Assembly (NCBI GenBank): GCA_022361315.1
Contig: JAKSBB010001310.1
Location: forward strand, 1 to 10,689
Direction: 5' to 3'
From: Desulfobacterales bacterium
GTDB lineage: Bacteria > Desulfobacterota > Desulfobacteria > Desulfobacterales > Desulfobacteraceae
Length of the DNA: 10,689 bases
Both the position numbers and the translations under genes were made by a program. Of this stretch, positions 1 to 6,858 are shown piece by piece (position 1 is the stretch's first letter; the number at the start of each line of letters is the position of its first letter). The notes under the pieces were generated by a model. The model was not told the origin of the DNA. It worked only from the letters and a program-made list of their open reading frames with translations, and made no database searches.

Positions 1-90
1 TGGGGTGTTTGGGCTCCCAGGTTACGTAGAAAAACTTGCATTTATAACAATTTATTCTGCGCTCTTCCGTCATAGCAGCCTCAAATTACA
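1..90. other. Unassigned left edge, no gene recognised
   Basis: This short AT-rich stretch lies beyond the terminator hairpin that closes the leftward gene run. An open frame can be drawn through it on the plus strand, but it runs straight through the terminator and the antisense of the tRNA and has no recognisable protein features. In other proteobacteria the segment after secG and tRNA-Leu often carries further tRNAs and the rimP-nusA region. None of those is visible here. Confidence 0.4.
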
Positions 91-119
91 AAGGCCACGG
101 ACGTATTGCCCGTGGCCTT
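91..119 (-). terminator. Rho-independent terminator after tRNA-Leu
   Basis: A perfect 10-base-pair, GC-rich inverted repeat (arms 91-100 and 110-119, 9-base loop) starts about 10 bases past the tRNA 3' end. Read on the minus strand, the second arm ends in CCTTT and is followed by TGTAATTTG, a moderately U-rich tail. Its position makes it the natural end of the secG/tRNA transcript and perhaps of the whole leftward block. The U tract is imperfect, so it could act partly as an RNA-processing or stabilising hairpin. The opposite strand also has a T-containing tail, so bidirectional action is possible. Confidence 0.75.
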
Positions 120-128
120 CGTTTATTG

Positions 129-213
129 TGGTGCCGAGGGGGAGATTTGAACTCCCAGGGGTTGCCCCACACGCCCCTCAAGCGTGCGTGTCTACCAATT
201 CCACCACTTCGGC
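129..213 (-). tRNA. tRNA-Leu (anticodon GAG)
   Basis: The minus strand folds into an 85-base class II tRNA. It starts GCCGAAG, has a D loop with TTGGTAGA, an anticodon stem CACGC/GCGTG around the loop TTGAGGG (anticodon GAG), a long variable arm (GGGG-CAA-CCCC), a T arm GGGAG-TTCAAAT-CTCCC, and an encoded CCA end. The long variable arm and the anticodon identify leucine, reading CUC and CUU codons. The acceptor stem has one mismatch, A6 against C67. The gene begins 22 bases after the secG stop. The same secG then tRNA-Leu(GAG) order exists in E. coli (secG-leuU), so the linkage is ancient and the tRNA is probably cut out of the secG transcript. Confidence 0.95.
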
Positions 214-235
214 TTGTCTCTATGGTGTAGTGAAG

Positions 236-523
236 CTATTCGGTTTTTTGCTCCACCGGTGCGCTGGCACCCTTCATGACGCTGTCTTCCGACTTCTGAC
301 CCGACATGTATGCCAGGCTCAGAGAGGTGATCATGAAGATGATGGCCACGGCTGTTGTAATCTTGGTCAGGATGTTCGCCGGCCCCGTGGGGCCGAAAAG
401 GGCCTGACTGCCACCGCCGCCCAGAGATGCACCCATCTCCGCGCCTTTGCCTGTCTGCAACAGGACGATGAGTATTAGGAGGATACATACGGTTACATGT
501 AATGCGACTACAATAGTTGTCAT
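236..523 (-). CDS. secG: Protein translocase subunit SecG
   Basis: SecG is the small accessory subunit of the SecYEG channel in the inner membrane. It assists SecA-driven export of unfolded proteins. The 95-residue product has the expected architecture: a first membrane helix at about residues 4-22 (VVALHVTVCILLILIVLLQ), a glycine-rich cytoplasmic loop (GKGAEMGASLGGGGSQALFG, about 26-45) that is the family signature, a second helix at about 54-71, and a short charged C-terminal tail. The start lies 8 bases after the tpiA stop, with only a weak ribosome binding site buried in the tpiA end, so it is probably translated by coupling. tRNA-Leu follows directly. The tpiA-secG-tRNA-Leu order is widespread in proteobacteria. 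Confidence 0.95.
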   Translation of the reverse strand: MTTIVVALHVTVCILLILIVLLQTGKGAEMGASLGGGGSQALFGPTGPANILTKITTAVAIIFMITSLSLAYMSGQKSEDSVMKGASAPVEQKTE

Positions 524-531
524 AATAATTA

Positions 532-1284
532 TTAATACCTTATTATGTTGATGAATTTGTCTGCATCCAGACTTGCCCCGCCAACCAGGGCGCCGTCAAC
601 GTCCTCTATGCTCATCAGATCCTTGACATTGTCCGGCTTGACCGATCCGCCGTAAAGGATCCTTGTGCCTGCCGCCAGCTCCTCGGAGAATTTTTCAGCG
701 AGGGTTTTTCTCAGGAACCTGTGAACCTCGTCCACTTGTTCCACGCTGGCTGTCTTGCCGGTGCCTATGGCCCACACCGGTTCGTAGGCGAGGACCAAAG
801 TCCTGATTTCCTCAAGACCAAAGCCTTTTAACCCATCTGAGACCTGTTTGTCAAGGACAAAAAAGGTTTTTTCTTCATCCCGTTCTTTTTCTGTTTCACC
901 GATGCACACCACGGGGATAAGATCGGCGTCGAGGGCAGCCCTGGTCTTTCGGCAGACCAAGGCATCGGTATCACCGAAAAACTGCCTGCGCTCAGAGTGG
1001 CCGATGAGGACGTATTCGGCACCTGCAGCACGAATCATATCGCCTGACACTTCACCTGTGAAGGCCCCCTGTTTTTCAAAGTAGAGATTCTGGGCACCAA
1101 CACGAACCTGTGTCCCGGCCACAGCCTGGGCAACGAGGGGCAGGGACAGGGCCGTGGGGGCGATCATGATATCGACGGTTGAAACGCCTTCACTGAGCTT
1201 AGCCAGTTGCCGTGCGCTTTCCACAGCCTCAGGTCCTGTTTTATGCATCTTCCAGTTACCTGCGATAAGCGGGGTTCTGCTCAT
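532..1284 (-). CDS. tpiA: Triosephosphate isomerase
   Basis: TpiA interconverts dihydroxyacetone phosphate and glyceraldehyde 3-phosphate in glycolysis and gluconeogenesis, in the cytoplasm. The 250-residue protein is full length for a TIM barrel. It carries the substrate-binding Asn10 and Lys12 (GNWKMHK), the electrophilic His96 (IGHSERR), the catalytic base Glu168 in AYEPVWAIGTG, and the phosphate-binding segments YGGSVKPDN and VGGASLD near the C-terminus. The start is well supported: a perfect AGGAGG (minus strand of 1291-1296) lies 6 bases upstream of the ATG. It sits 15 bases after gap and 8 bases before secG. In many bacteria pgk lies between gap and tpiA, but here it does not. Confidence 0.97.
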   Translation of the reverse strand: MSRTPLIAGNWKMHKTGPEAVESARQLAKLSEGVSTVDIMIAPTALSLPLVAQAVAGTQVRVGAQNLYFEKQGAFTGEVSGDMIRAAGAEYVLIGHSERRQFFGDTDALVCRKTRAALDADLIPVVCIGETEKERDEEKTFFVLDKQVSDGLKGFGLEEIRTLVLAYEPVWAIGTGKTASVEQVDEVHRFLRKTLAEKFSEELAAGTRILYGGSVKPDNVKDLMSIEDVDGALVGGASLDADKFINIIRY

Positions 1285-1299
1285 GATTTTCCTCCTGGA

Positions 1300-2307
1300 T
1301 TAAAGGGCATTGCCGACCAGTGCGGCCAGATCGATCATTCTGTGAGAATAGCCTGCTTCATTGTCATACCAGGAGTAAATTTTTACCATATCACCGTTGA
1401 TGACATCAGTGCAGGATGCGTCCACAATAGAGGACAGCGGGCATGAGTTGTAGTCAATGGATACCAGGGGCAGGTCACTAAACCCGAGAACACCTTTCAG
1501 ATTTGTTTCAGCCGCTTCTTTGAGTGTATTGTTGACCATCTCAATGGTCACATCTTTTTTCTCCGTGGTGACAACCAGATCCACCATGGAGACGTTGGGT
1601 GTCGGCACCCTGACGGACTGGCCATTGAGTTTTCCTGTCAGTTCCGGCAGAACAAGGGAAACGGCCTTGGCTGCCCCGGTTGTTGTGGGAATCATGGAAA
1701 GGCAGGCAGCCCTTGATCTGCGCAGGTCTTTGTGGGGAAAATCAAGCAGGCGCTGGTCCCCGGTATAGGCATGAATAGTGGTCATCAGCCCGCAGACAAT
1801 ACCAAAGTTTTCCATAACCACTTTGGCCACCGGGGCCAGGCAGTTGGTGGTACAGGATGCGTTTGAAATAATATGATGTGCCGAAGGATCGTAATCCTCC
1901 TGGTTTACTCCCATGACAATGGTGACGTCGGGATCAGCGGCCGGGGCGGAGATAATGACCTTCTTGGCCCCGCCTTCCAGATGTTTGGAGGCGGTCTCCT
2001 TGTTCCGGAACAGTCCGGTGCACTCCAGCACAATATCCACGTCTGCATCAGCCCAGGGGATCTGTCCGGGATCTTTCATGGCGGTAACGGAGATGGATTC
2101 CCCGTCAACGGTGATGGCGTTGTCATCAGCAGTGACTGTTTTTGAAAATCTGCCGTGGACCGAATCGTATTGCAGCAGGTGTGCAATGGTCCGGGTATCG
2201 GTAAGGTCGTTGATTGCCTTGACCCGGATATCCGGGTTTTCCTGGGCAGCACGGTAAACCATCCGCCCGATTCTGCCGAAACCGTTGATACCGATATTAA
2301 TGGTCAT
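1300..2307 (-). CDS. gap: Glyceraldehyde-3-phosphate dehydrogenase, type I
   Basis: This enzyme oxidatively phosphorylates glyceraldehyde 3-phosphate to 1,3-bisphosphoglycerate with NAD, and runs in reverse during gluconeogenesis. The 335-residue product is full length. It has the N-terminal nucleotide fold (INGFGRIGR, residues 7-15), an acidic residue at the end of the second strand (INDLTD, Asp34) that suggests NAD over NADP, the catalytic SNASCTTNC with Cys152, His179 in IHAYTGDQ, and the C-terminal WYDNEAGYS. The ATG is preceded by AAGGAG (minus strand of 2314-2319) with 6-base spacing, the best ribosome site in the block together with that of tpiA. That fits high expression. It follows a mannose-family EIIA gene after a 58-base gap that may hold a hairpin, and precedes tpiA by 15 bases. 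Confidence 0.97.
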   Translation of the reverse strand: MTINIGINGFGRIGRMVYRAAQENPDIRVKAINDLTDTRTIAHLLQYDSVHGRFSKTVTADDNAITVDGESISVTAMKDPGQIPWADADVDIVLECTGLFRNKETASKHLEGGAKKVIISAPAADPDVTIVMGVNQEDYDPSAHHIISNASCTTNCLAPVAKVVMENFGIVCGLMTTIHAYTGDQRLLDFPHKDLRRSRAACLSMIPTTTGAAKAVSLVLPELTGKLNGQSVRVPTPNVSMVDLVVTTEKKDVTIEMVNNTLKEAAETNLKGVLGFSDLPLVSIDYNSCPLSSIVDASCTDVINGDMVKIYSWYDNEAGYSHRMIDLAALVGNAL

Positions 2308-2327
2308 ATGTCTCTCCTTTCGAGTGA

Positions 2328-2356
2328 CGCAGGTGCGGTTGTCTTTTTGTCCTGCG
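2328..2356 (-). other. Possible stem-loop in gap 5' leader
   Basis: A 6-base perfect inverted repeat (CGCAGG at 2328-2333 and CCTGCG at 2351-2356) encloses a 17-base loop in the spacer between the EIIA gene and gap. In the transcript it would sit 8 bases upstream of the gap ribosome binding site, leaving the site itself single-stranded. The arrangement resembles hairpins that stabilise processed 5' ends of highly expressed glycolytic genes. The short stem and large loop make it weak evidence. Confidence 0.25.
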
Positions 2357-2365
2357 AATGTAGAT

Positions 2366-2782
2366 TTAGGACCGCTTGGTCCCTTTGAGGATATCGCTGG
2401 CCAGAGAAATACTTCGTCTTCCGTGTTCCACCAGAGATGCAGTGAGTTTATCCATAGGCATTTTGTCCCGGACGGAAACCGCCCGCATCAGCATGGGCAG
2501 GTTGACCCCGGAGATCACCTCCACTTTGCCTTCCTCCAGAAAGGAGTAGGAGAGGTTGGATGGTGTTCCGCCGAACATATCCGTCAGAATCAATATCCCG
2601 CCCTCGTCGGTGCGGACCTTCTTGATTCCGTCTTTGATTTTTTTCCTCAGATTGTCCGGATCCTGGTTAATGTCTATGGATATGGCTTCCAGATGATCCT
2701 GGGGTTTACCCAGGATAAATTCAAGTGTATCAATCAACGTGTCGCCCAATTGGGCATGGGTAACGATAAGTATGCCGGTCAT
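2366..2782 (-). CDS. Mannose-family PTS EIIA domain protein
   Basis: This 138-residue protein is a stand-alone EIIA of the mannose/fructose (ManX) PTS family. Such domains take phosphate from HPr on a histidine. The expected phospho-acceptor is His9 in ILIVTHAQLG. The second signature is LTDMFGGTPSN, with Asp68 matching the conserved active-site aspartate of ManX. The C-terminal part (VISGVNLPMLMRA) is also typical. No EIIB, EIIC or EIID partner is encoded nearby, so a regulatory role or partial-PTS role is more likely than sugar transport, as inferred for similar orphan EIIAs in proteobacteria. Its ATG overlaps the rapZ stop in an ATGA, implying translational coupling. In other species this gene is usually followed by genes for HPr and EI. 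Here gap follows. Confidence 0.92.
   Translation of the reverse strand: MTGILIVTHAQLGDTLIDTLEFILGKPQDHLEAISIDINQDPDNLRKKIKDGIKKVRTDEGGILILTDMFGGTPSNLSYSFLEEGKVEVISGVNLPMLMRAVSVRDKMPMDKLTASLVEHGRRSISLASDILKGTKRS
2368..2383 (-). repeat. Short inverted repeat at EIIA stop codon
   Basis: GGACC and GGTCC (2369-2373 and 2378-2382) with a 4-base loop form a compact hairpin covering the last codons and stop of the EIIA gene, extendable by one G-U pair. No U tract follows on the minus strand, so it is not a convincing terminator. It might slow polymerase or protect an upstream mRNA end. Confidence 0.3.
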
Positions 2783-3660
2783 AAGTCTTTAATATCCCTG
2801 TCAATGTCCCTGTGCACTAGGCTGGGGTTCATCCCCTGGTGGCTCAGTCTTTCAAACAGGGCGCGGGCTATGGCGACACTCCTGTGACGGCCGCCGGTAC
2901 ATCCCATGGCCAGGGTCAGGTATGCTTTGTTTTCTTTTTTATACATGGGGATCAGATAGTCTATCAGTGCGTAAAACCGATCCAGAAAGCGTTTGGTTTC
3001 CGGATCATTGATCACGTAAGATTTGACGGCGTCGGATTCCCCGTCCAAAGGTTTTAATTCAGGCACAAAATATGGGTTGCTTAAAAACCTGAGATCCATC
3101 ATCAGGTCAGCATCCAGAGGGATCCCATATTTGTAGCCAAATGAAAGTATGTTTATTTTCATCCGGTCGACAGATTCATCCGCCTCAAGAATCATATCAA
3201 GAATAACGGATTTGAGGCGGTGAACATTATACTGGCTGGTGTCGATGATGTGGTGGGCCACCCGCCGGATGGATTTCATGGCCTCTTTTTCCGCCTTAAT
3301 ATTGTCCAGTAACCGGGATTCACTGTCAAGGGGGTGCTGCCGGCGTGTCTGGCTGTATCGGGTCACCAGGGTTTTGTTGTCGGCCTCGAGAAATATGATA
3401 ATCGGTGCGATGCCCATCTCCTCAAGTGCGGATATGCCGGATACAAAATTTTTTACGAAGGTTTTGGAGCGAAGATCCATAACAAAGGCGGCCCCCCTGA
3501 CCTCCGGGAGGTCTTTAAACGGGAGCTCCAACACCTTTGGCACGAGTTCCATGGGCATGTTATCGATGCAGTAAAAAGAGGCATCCTCAAACGCCTGCAC
3601 CACCGTGGATTTTCCGGAACCGGAAATACCGGTGATGATATAGACCTTAAGGGAGGCCAT
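2779..3660 (-). CDS. rapZ: RNase adapter protein / nucleotide-binding protein RapZ
   Basis: RapZ (YvcJ/YhbJ family) binds nucleotides. In enterobacteria it delivers the small RNA GlmZ to RNase E, tuning synthesis of glucosamine-6-phosphate for cell-envelope precursors. The 293-residue product is full length. It shows an N-terminal Walker A (GISGSGKST, residues 11-19), the family segment FYCIDNMP (29-36), VMDLRS (60-65), and the conserved C-terminal GCTGGRHRSV at 253-262, which lies in the ligand- and RNA-binding domain. It starts 3 bases after the ptsN stop and ends in an ATGA overlap with the EIIA gene. Whether GlmZ-type RNAs exist in this lineage cannot be told from the window. The family assignment is firm, but the RNA-adapter role is extrapolated. 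Confidence 0.95.
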   Translation of the reverse strand: MASLKVYIITGISGSGKSTVVQAFEDASFYCIDNMPMELVPKVLELPFKDLPEVRGAAFVMDLRSKTFVKNFVSGISALEEMGIAPIIIFLEADNKTLVTRYSQTRRQHPLDSESRLLDNIKAEKEAMKSIRRVAHHIIDTSQYNVHRLKSVILDMILEADESVDRMKINILSFGYKYGIPLDADLMMDLRFLSNPYFVPELKPLDGESDAVKSYVINDPETKRFLDRFYALIDYLIPMYKKENKAYLTLAMGCTGGRHRSVAIARALFERLSHQGMNPSLVHRDIDRDIKDL

Positions 3661-3663
3661 GGC

Positions 3664-4122
3664 TTAGAAGTCTTCGTCCTGTGCCATGATGATGTCATAG
3701 ATTTCATCTGCGGAACCGGCCTGCCTGAGCCGGTCTTTGAACTGGTCCATTTTCAACAGTTTTGAAATCTGTGCCAATACTTTCAGATGTCCACCGGTGC
3801 TGTTTTCAGGGGTTAACAACAGAAAGAAAATATGCACGGGCCTGTCATCCAGAGAATCGTATTCAATTCCTTTTTTGCTGAGACCAAATCCCACAGTCAC
3901 CGATCCGACGGCGTCCAGTTTACCATGGGGGATGGCAATGCCTCCGCCGATACCGGTGGAACCCAACGCCTCTCTTTCCCTGAGCACTGCGGCAATTGCC
4001 TGTCCGTCGGCCTGGGTTGTACCGGCCACCGCATTCGCCAGTTCCTGGAGTACGCCGGTCTTATTGTCAGCGGCCAGATCTGCTATAATTGCGCTTTTGT
4101 CTAAAATTTCACTGATTTTCAT
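3664..4122 (-). CDS. ptsN: PTS EIIA-Ntr regulatory protein PtsN
   Basis: PtsN is the terminal phospho-acceptor of the nitrogen-related PTS. It acts by protein-protein contacts (for example on potassium transport or sensor kinases in E. coli) and not by sugar uptake. The 152-residue protein is a single fructose-family EIIA domain. The phospho-histidine is His66 within IGGGIAIPHGKLD, preceded by the conserved REREALGSTG. VHIFFLLLTPE and HLKVLAQISKLL match the rest of the fold. It lies 8 bases after hpf and 3 bases before rapZ. Its usual partners, EI-Ntr (ptsP) and NPr (ptsO), are not in the window, and no hprK separates it from rapZ. The ribosome binding site is weak, so coupling to hpf is likely. 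Confidence 0.96.
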   Translation of the reverse strand: MKISEILDKSAIIADLAADNKTGVLQELANAVAGTTQADGQAIAAVLREREALGSTGIGGGIAIPHGKLDAVGSVTVGFGLSKKGIEYDSLDDRPVHIFFLLLTPENSTGGHLKVLAQISKLLKMDQFKDRLRQAGSADEIYDIIMAQDEDF

Positions 4123-4130
4123 TGGTGGTG

Positions 4131-4673
4131 TTATCCCCTGGGCTGAATGAGCCCCAGCTTTCCGTTGTTGTGTTTATAGAGAACATTCAGCTGCTCTGTG
4201 CGGGCATTGTTAAATACGAAAAACGTTTTTTTCCCCGAGTTCAGTTCAACCACGGCATCCTCAATATCCATAGGCTTGTAGTCAATGGGTTCGACTATAA
4301 TCTGGGAGACCGGGTCAACGCTGTCTGCACGACCTGCGGACGGGTTAAACTGAAAGGTATCTGTCAGACTGGTTTTATCGCCGGACATGTGATGCTTTAG
4401 TTTTTCTTTGTGCTTTTTGATCTGTGATTTGATTTTGTCCATCAGGGCGTCGATGGAGGAGTACATGCTTTCGGAGTGCTCCTTGGCGTGAATATTGAGT
4501 TTATCACAGGTCAGGGTGATTTCTGCTATGTGTCTTATTTTCTCTACAGACAATACCACATGGGCCTCGGCCGGACTGTCGAGCATTTTATCAAAGCGGT
4601 CCAGTTTTTTTGTCACATATGATTTTAAGGATTCAGTGGATTCTATTTTCTTGAAGGTCACAGTGGTATGCAT
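4131..4673 (-). CDS. hpf: Ribosome hibernation-promoting factor, long form
   Basis: HPF binds the 30S decoding centre in non-growing cells and silences ribosomes. At 180 residues this is the long form. It has an N-terminal S30AE domain (about residues 1-95, with a lysine-rich helix at about 80-94), a linker, and a C-terminal dimerisation domain (about 124-178, containing DYKPMDIEDAV and FFVFNNARTEQLNVLYK). Long HPF joins two ribosomes into 100S particles by itself. The short E. coli HPF at the same locus needs RMF. It starts 9 bases after the rpoN stop, with an AGAGG site overlapping the region of that stop, and precedes ptsN by 8 bases. Linkage to rpoN is conserved, and co-transcription is likely. 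Confidence 0.95.
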   Translation of the reverse strand: MHTTVTFKKIESTESLKSYVTKKLDRFDKMLDSPAEAHVVLSVEKIRHIAEITLTCDKLNIHAKEHSESMYSSIDALMDKIKSQIKKHKEKLKHHMSGDKTSLTDTFQFNPSAGRADSVDPVSQIIVEPIDYKPMDIEDAVVELNSGKKTFFVFNNARTEQLNVLYKHNNGKLGLIQPRG

Positions 4674-4682
4674 AGGCCCTCT

Positions 4683-6125
4683 CTAAAGTTTTTTCCGTTT
4701 ATTGGACGGCAGGATATTGAGCACTTTACGGTATTTGGCCACGGTGCGCCGTGCAATCTGGATGTCGGACTCCTGTAGGATGGCAGCGATCTTATCATCA
4801 CTCAAAGGCGCATTGGAATCTTCATTCTCGATCATCTGCCGGATCCGTTCCTTGACGCTGGCCGAGGCCATGGACGCGCCGCCGGTCCGCTCTATGGAGC
4901 TGTTGAAAAAATACTTGAGTTCGAAGAGACCCTGAGGGGTATAGGCATATTTATTGGTCGTAACCCGGCTGATGGTGGATTCGTGCATCTCAATGTCTTC
5001 GGCAATATCTTTGAGAATCAGGGGGCGCAGGTAAGCGATTCCTTTCTCAAAAAATTCCCTCTGAAACTTGATGATACTCTCCATGACCAGGTAGATGGTT
5101 TTCTGCCGCTGATGGATACTTTTGATCAGCCAGGAGGCGGACTGCATCTTCTCATTCAGATATGCCTTGGTCTCCTTGGGAATCTTTTTTCCGTCCGCAA
5201 CCGCTTCCCGGTAAAAACGGGAGATCCTGAGCTTGGGAAGACCGTCGTCGTTCATAACGATTTTGAAATCATCATCCACCTTGTACACGTAAATATCCGG
5301 GGTGATATAAGCAGGCTCCTCAGTGGCGAACTTGCGGCCGGGTTTGGGTTCAAGGTATTGGATGACGTTAACGGCGGCGCGGACATCATCTACGGAAATT
5401 TTAAGGGCTTTTGCAATTTTTTTACTGTTCCTGTTCTCTAAATTTTTCAGGTGATTGGTGATGATCGCTTCTATGACCGGGTTTTCTATACCCAATTGCC
5501 GGACCTGGATTAAGAGTGTTTCGGTCAGGGTTCTTGCACACACCCCCGGGGGGTCAAAGGTCTGAAGCAACGCCAGCACTTCCTCAACCACCTCTAAGTC
5601 TGACGCGGTGGCCTCGGCTATCTCTTCGACATCCATGCACAGGTACCCGTCCCTGTTCAGGTTCCCGATCATCAGATTGCCGATGGCTTCACGTTCCTCG
5701 TCAAGCCCGGAAAGCATCAGTTGCCAGTCCATGTGTTGTTCAAGTGTCTTTTTTTCCGAGGTAAAGGCTTCGAAATTAGGCGCTTCGGTGCTCTCTGATT
5801 CCATATGAACCCGACCGGTTGAATTATACTCGTTAATATAATTCTCCCAGTCCACATCCGATCCCACCTTTTCTTCAATGGTCACCTCTTTGACCGGGGC
5901 CTCAGTTTCCGGTTCCTGGGCATCACCTTCCTGTGCGGTGATGTTTTTATCGGTGGTGTCGTCGGTGATTTTTTCTTCAAGAGCCGGGTTCTGCTCCATC
6001 TCCTGCTGAATCATATCCGCCAGTTCAAGCCGTGACAACTGCAAAAGTTTAATCGCCTGCTGGAGCTGCGGTGTCATCACCAACTGCTGAGTCAGTGTAA
6101 GGTTTTGTTGTAATCCAAGTTCCAT
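4683..6125 (-). CDS. rpoN: RNA polymerase sigma-54 factor RpoN
   Basis: RpoN directs RNA polymerase to -24/-12 promoters that need ATP-driven enhancer-binding activators. The 480-residue product has all regions. Region I (1-50) is rich in Gln and Leu and contacts the activator. Region II (about 51-125) is acidic. The core-binding domain includes the conserved DPPGVCARTL (191-200). A helix-turn-helix lies at about 371-391 (KDIAEDIEMHESTISRVTT), then ELKYFF (402-407). The RpoN box ARRTVAKYRK (458-467) reads the -24 element. The start codon follows the lptB stop by one base and no good Shine-Dalgarno is near it, so translation probably depends on lptB. The lptB-rpoN-hpf-ptsN-rapZ order matches E. 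coli. No activator gene is present here. Confidence 0.98.
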   Translation of the reverse strand: MELGLQQNLTLTQQLVMTPQLQQAIKLLQLSRLELADMIQQEMEQNPALEEKITDDTTDKNITAQEGDAQEPETEAPVKEVTIEEKVGSDVDWENYINEYNSTGRVHMESESTEAPNFEAFTSEKKTLEQHMDWQLMLSGLDEEREAIGNLMIGNLNRDGYLCMDVEEIAEATASDLEVVEEVLALLQTFDPPGVCARTLTETLLIQVRQLGIENPVIEAIITNHLKNLENRNSKKIAKALKISVDDVRAAVNVIQYLEPKPGRKFATEEPAYITPDIYVYKVDDDFKIVMNDDGLPKLRISRFYREAVADGKKIPKETKAYLNEKMQSASWLIKSIHQRQKTIYLVMESIIKFQREFFEKGIAYLRPLILKDIAEDIEMHESTISRVTTNKYAYTPQGLFELKYFFNSSIERTGGASMASASVKERIRQMIENEDSNAPLSDDKIAAILQESDIQIARRTVAKYRKVLNILPSNKRKKL

Positions 6126-6126
6126 G

Positions 6127-6849
6127 CTAAAGTTTAAAATTATCTCCCAGATAAATCTTTTTTGCTATTTCACTAGATATAATTTTCTCAGGCGGCCCGG
6201 ACTCTATCACTGCGCCCCGGCTCATTATGTATGCGTGGTCACATACCCCCAAGGTTTCCCTTACATTGTGGTCGGAAATCAAGACGCCGATTCCCCTCCC
6301 GGTCAGTTGTGAGATAATCTTCTGAATGTCAATAACCGCCAGCGGATCTATACCTGCAAAGGGTTCGTCCAGCAGGATGAACTTCGGGTCTGTGGCAAGC
6401 ACCCTGGCAATTTCTAACCGTCTGCGCTCGCCACCGGACAATGAAGCGGCTTTTTGATGGGACAACCGTTCAATACCCAGCTCATCCATGAGGCGTTCTG
6501 CTTTGGTTTCGATCTCGACCCCATTGGCCGGCAGAACCTCCAATATAGCGGTTATATTTTCTCTCACAGTTAGCTTTTTAAAAATGGACGACTCCTGGGG
6601 CAGATACCCAATCCCCTTTCTTGCCCTTATGTACATGGGGTGCTGGGTGATATCCGCTTGATCCAGGTAGACCGTTCCGCCGTCAGGACGAATCATCCCA
6701 ACGGTCATATAAAAGGTCGTGGTTTTACCGGCACCGTTGGGCCCAAGCAGGCCGGTGACCTCCCCTTGACTTACAGTCAGATTTACCTTATTCACCACCG
6801 TTTTACCGGAGTAGATTTTGACCAGATTTTCTAAAACCAGGCGACTCAT
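6127..6849 (-). CDS. lptB: LPS export ABC transporter ATP-binding protein LptB
   Basis: LptB is the ATPase of the LptB2FGC complex, which extracts LPS from the inner membrane and pushes it along the LptA bridge. The 240-residue protein has a Walker A (GPNGAGKT, about 36-43), a Q-loop in IGYLPQE, the ABC signature LSGGE (about 136-140), a Walker B ending in LLDEP with the catalytic Glu near 161, and the switch His near 193 (ISDHN). The ATG at 6849 is preferred because MSRLVLENLVK matches family N-termini. An in-frame TTG two codons upstream (6855) is possible, and neither has a strong ribosome site. It begins 9 bases after lptA and ends one base before rpoN. The membrane partners LptF and LptG are not in the window. 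Confidence 0.96.
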   Translation of the reverse strand: MSRLVLENLVKIYSGKTVVNKVNLTVSQGEVTGLLGPNGAGKTTTFYMTVGMIRPDGGTVYLDQADITQHPMYIRARKGIGYLPQESSIFKKLTVRENITAILEVLPANGVEIETKAERLMDELGIERLSHQKAASLSGGERRRLEIARVLATDPKFILLDEPFAGIDPLAVIDIQKIISQLTGRGIGVLISDHNVRETLGVCDHAYIMSRGAVIESGPPEKIISSEIAKKIYLGDNFKL

Positions 6850-6858
6850 GAGCAATTC

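Noticed and set aside
129..213. tRNA-Leu as an integration (att) site for a mobile element
   Set aside because: No integrase, no repeated tRNA 3' fragment and no foreign-looking DNA is visible in the window. Only 128 bases lie beyond the tRNA, so the possibility cannot be tested here.
5..478. Plus-strand open frame at the left edge
   Set aside because: It crosses the terminator hairpin, the antisense of tRNA-Leu and the antisense of secG, and its product looks like no protein family.
192..488. Minus-strand open frame overlapping secG and the tRNA
   Set aside because: It is a shifted frame of secG with an Arg/His/Gly-rich composition and no family features, and it runs into the tRNA.
2368..2383. 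Hairpin at the EIIA stop as an intrinsic terminator
   Set aside because: The stem is only five or six pairs and no U-rich tail follows on the transcribed strand.
2285..2887. 200-codon plus-strand open frame antisense to the EIIA gene and rapZ
   Set aside because: It is fully explained as the complement of two clear genes, and no ribosome site or coherent protein features support it.
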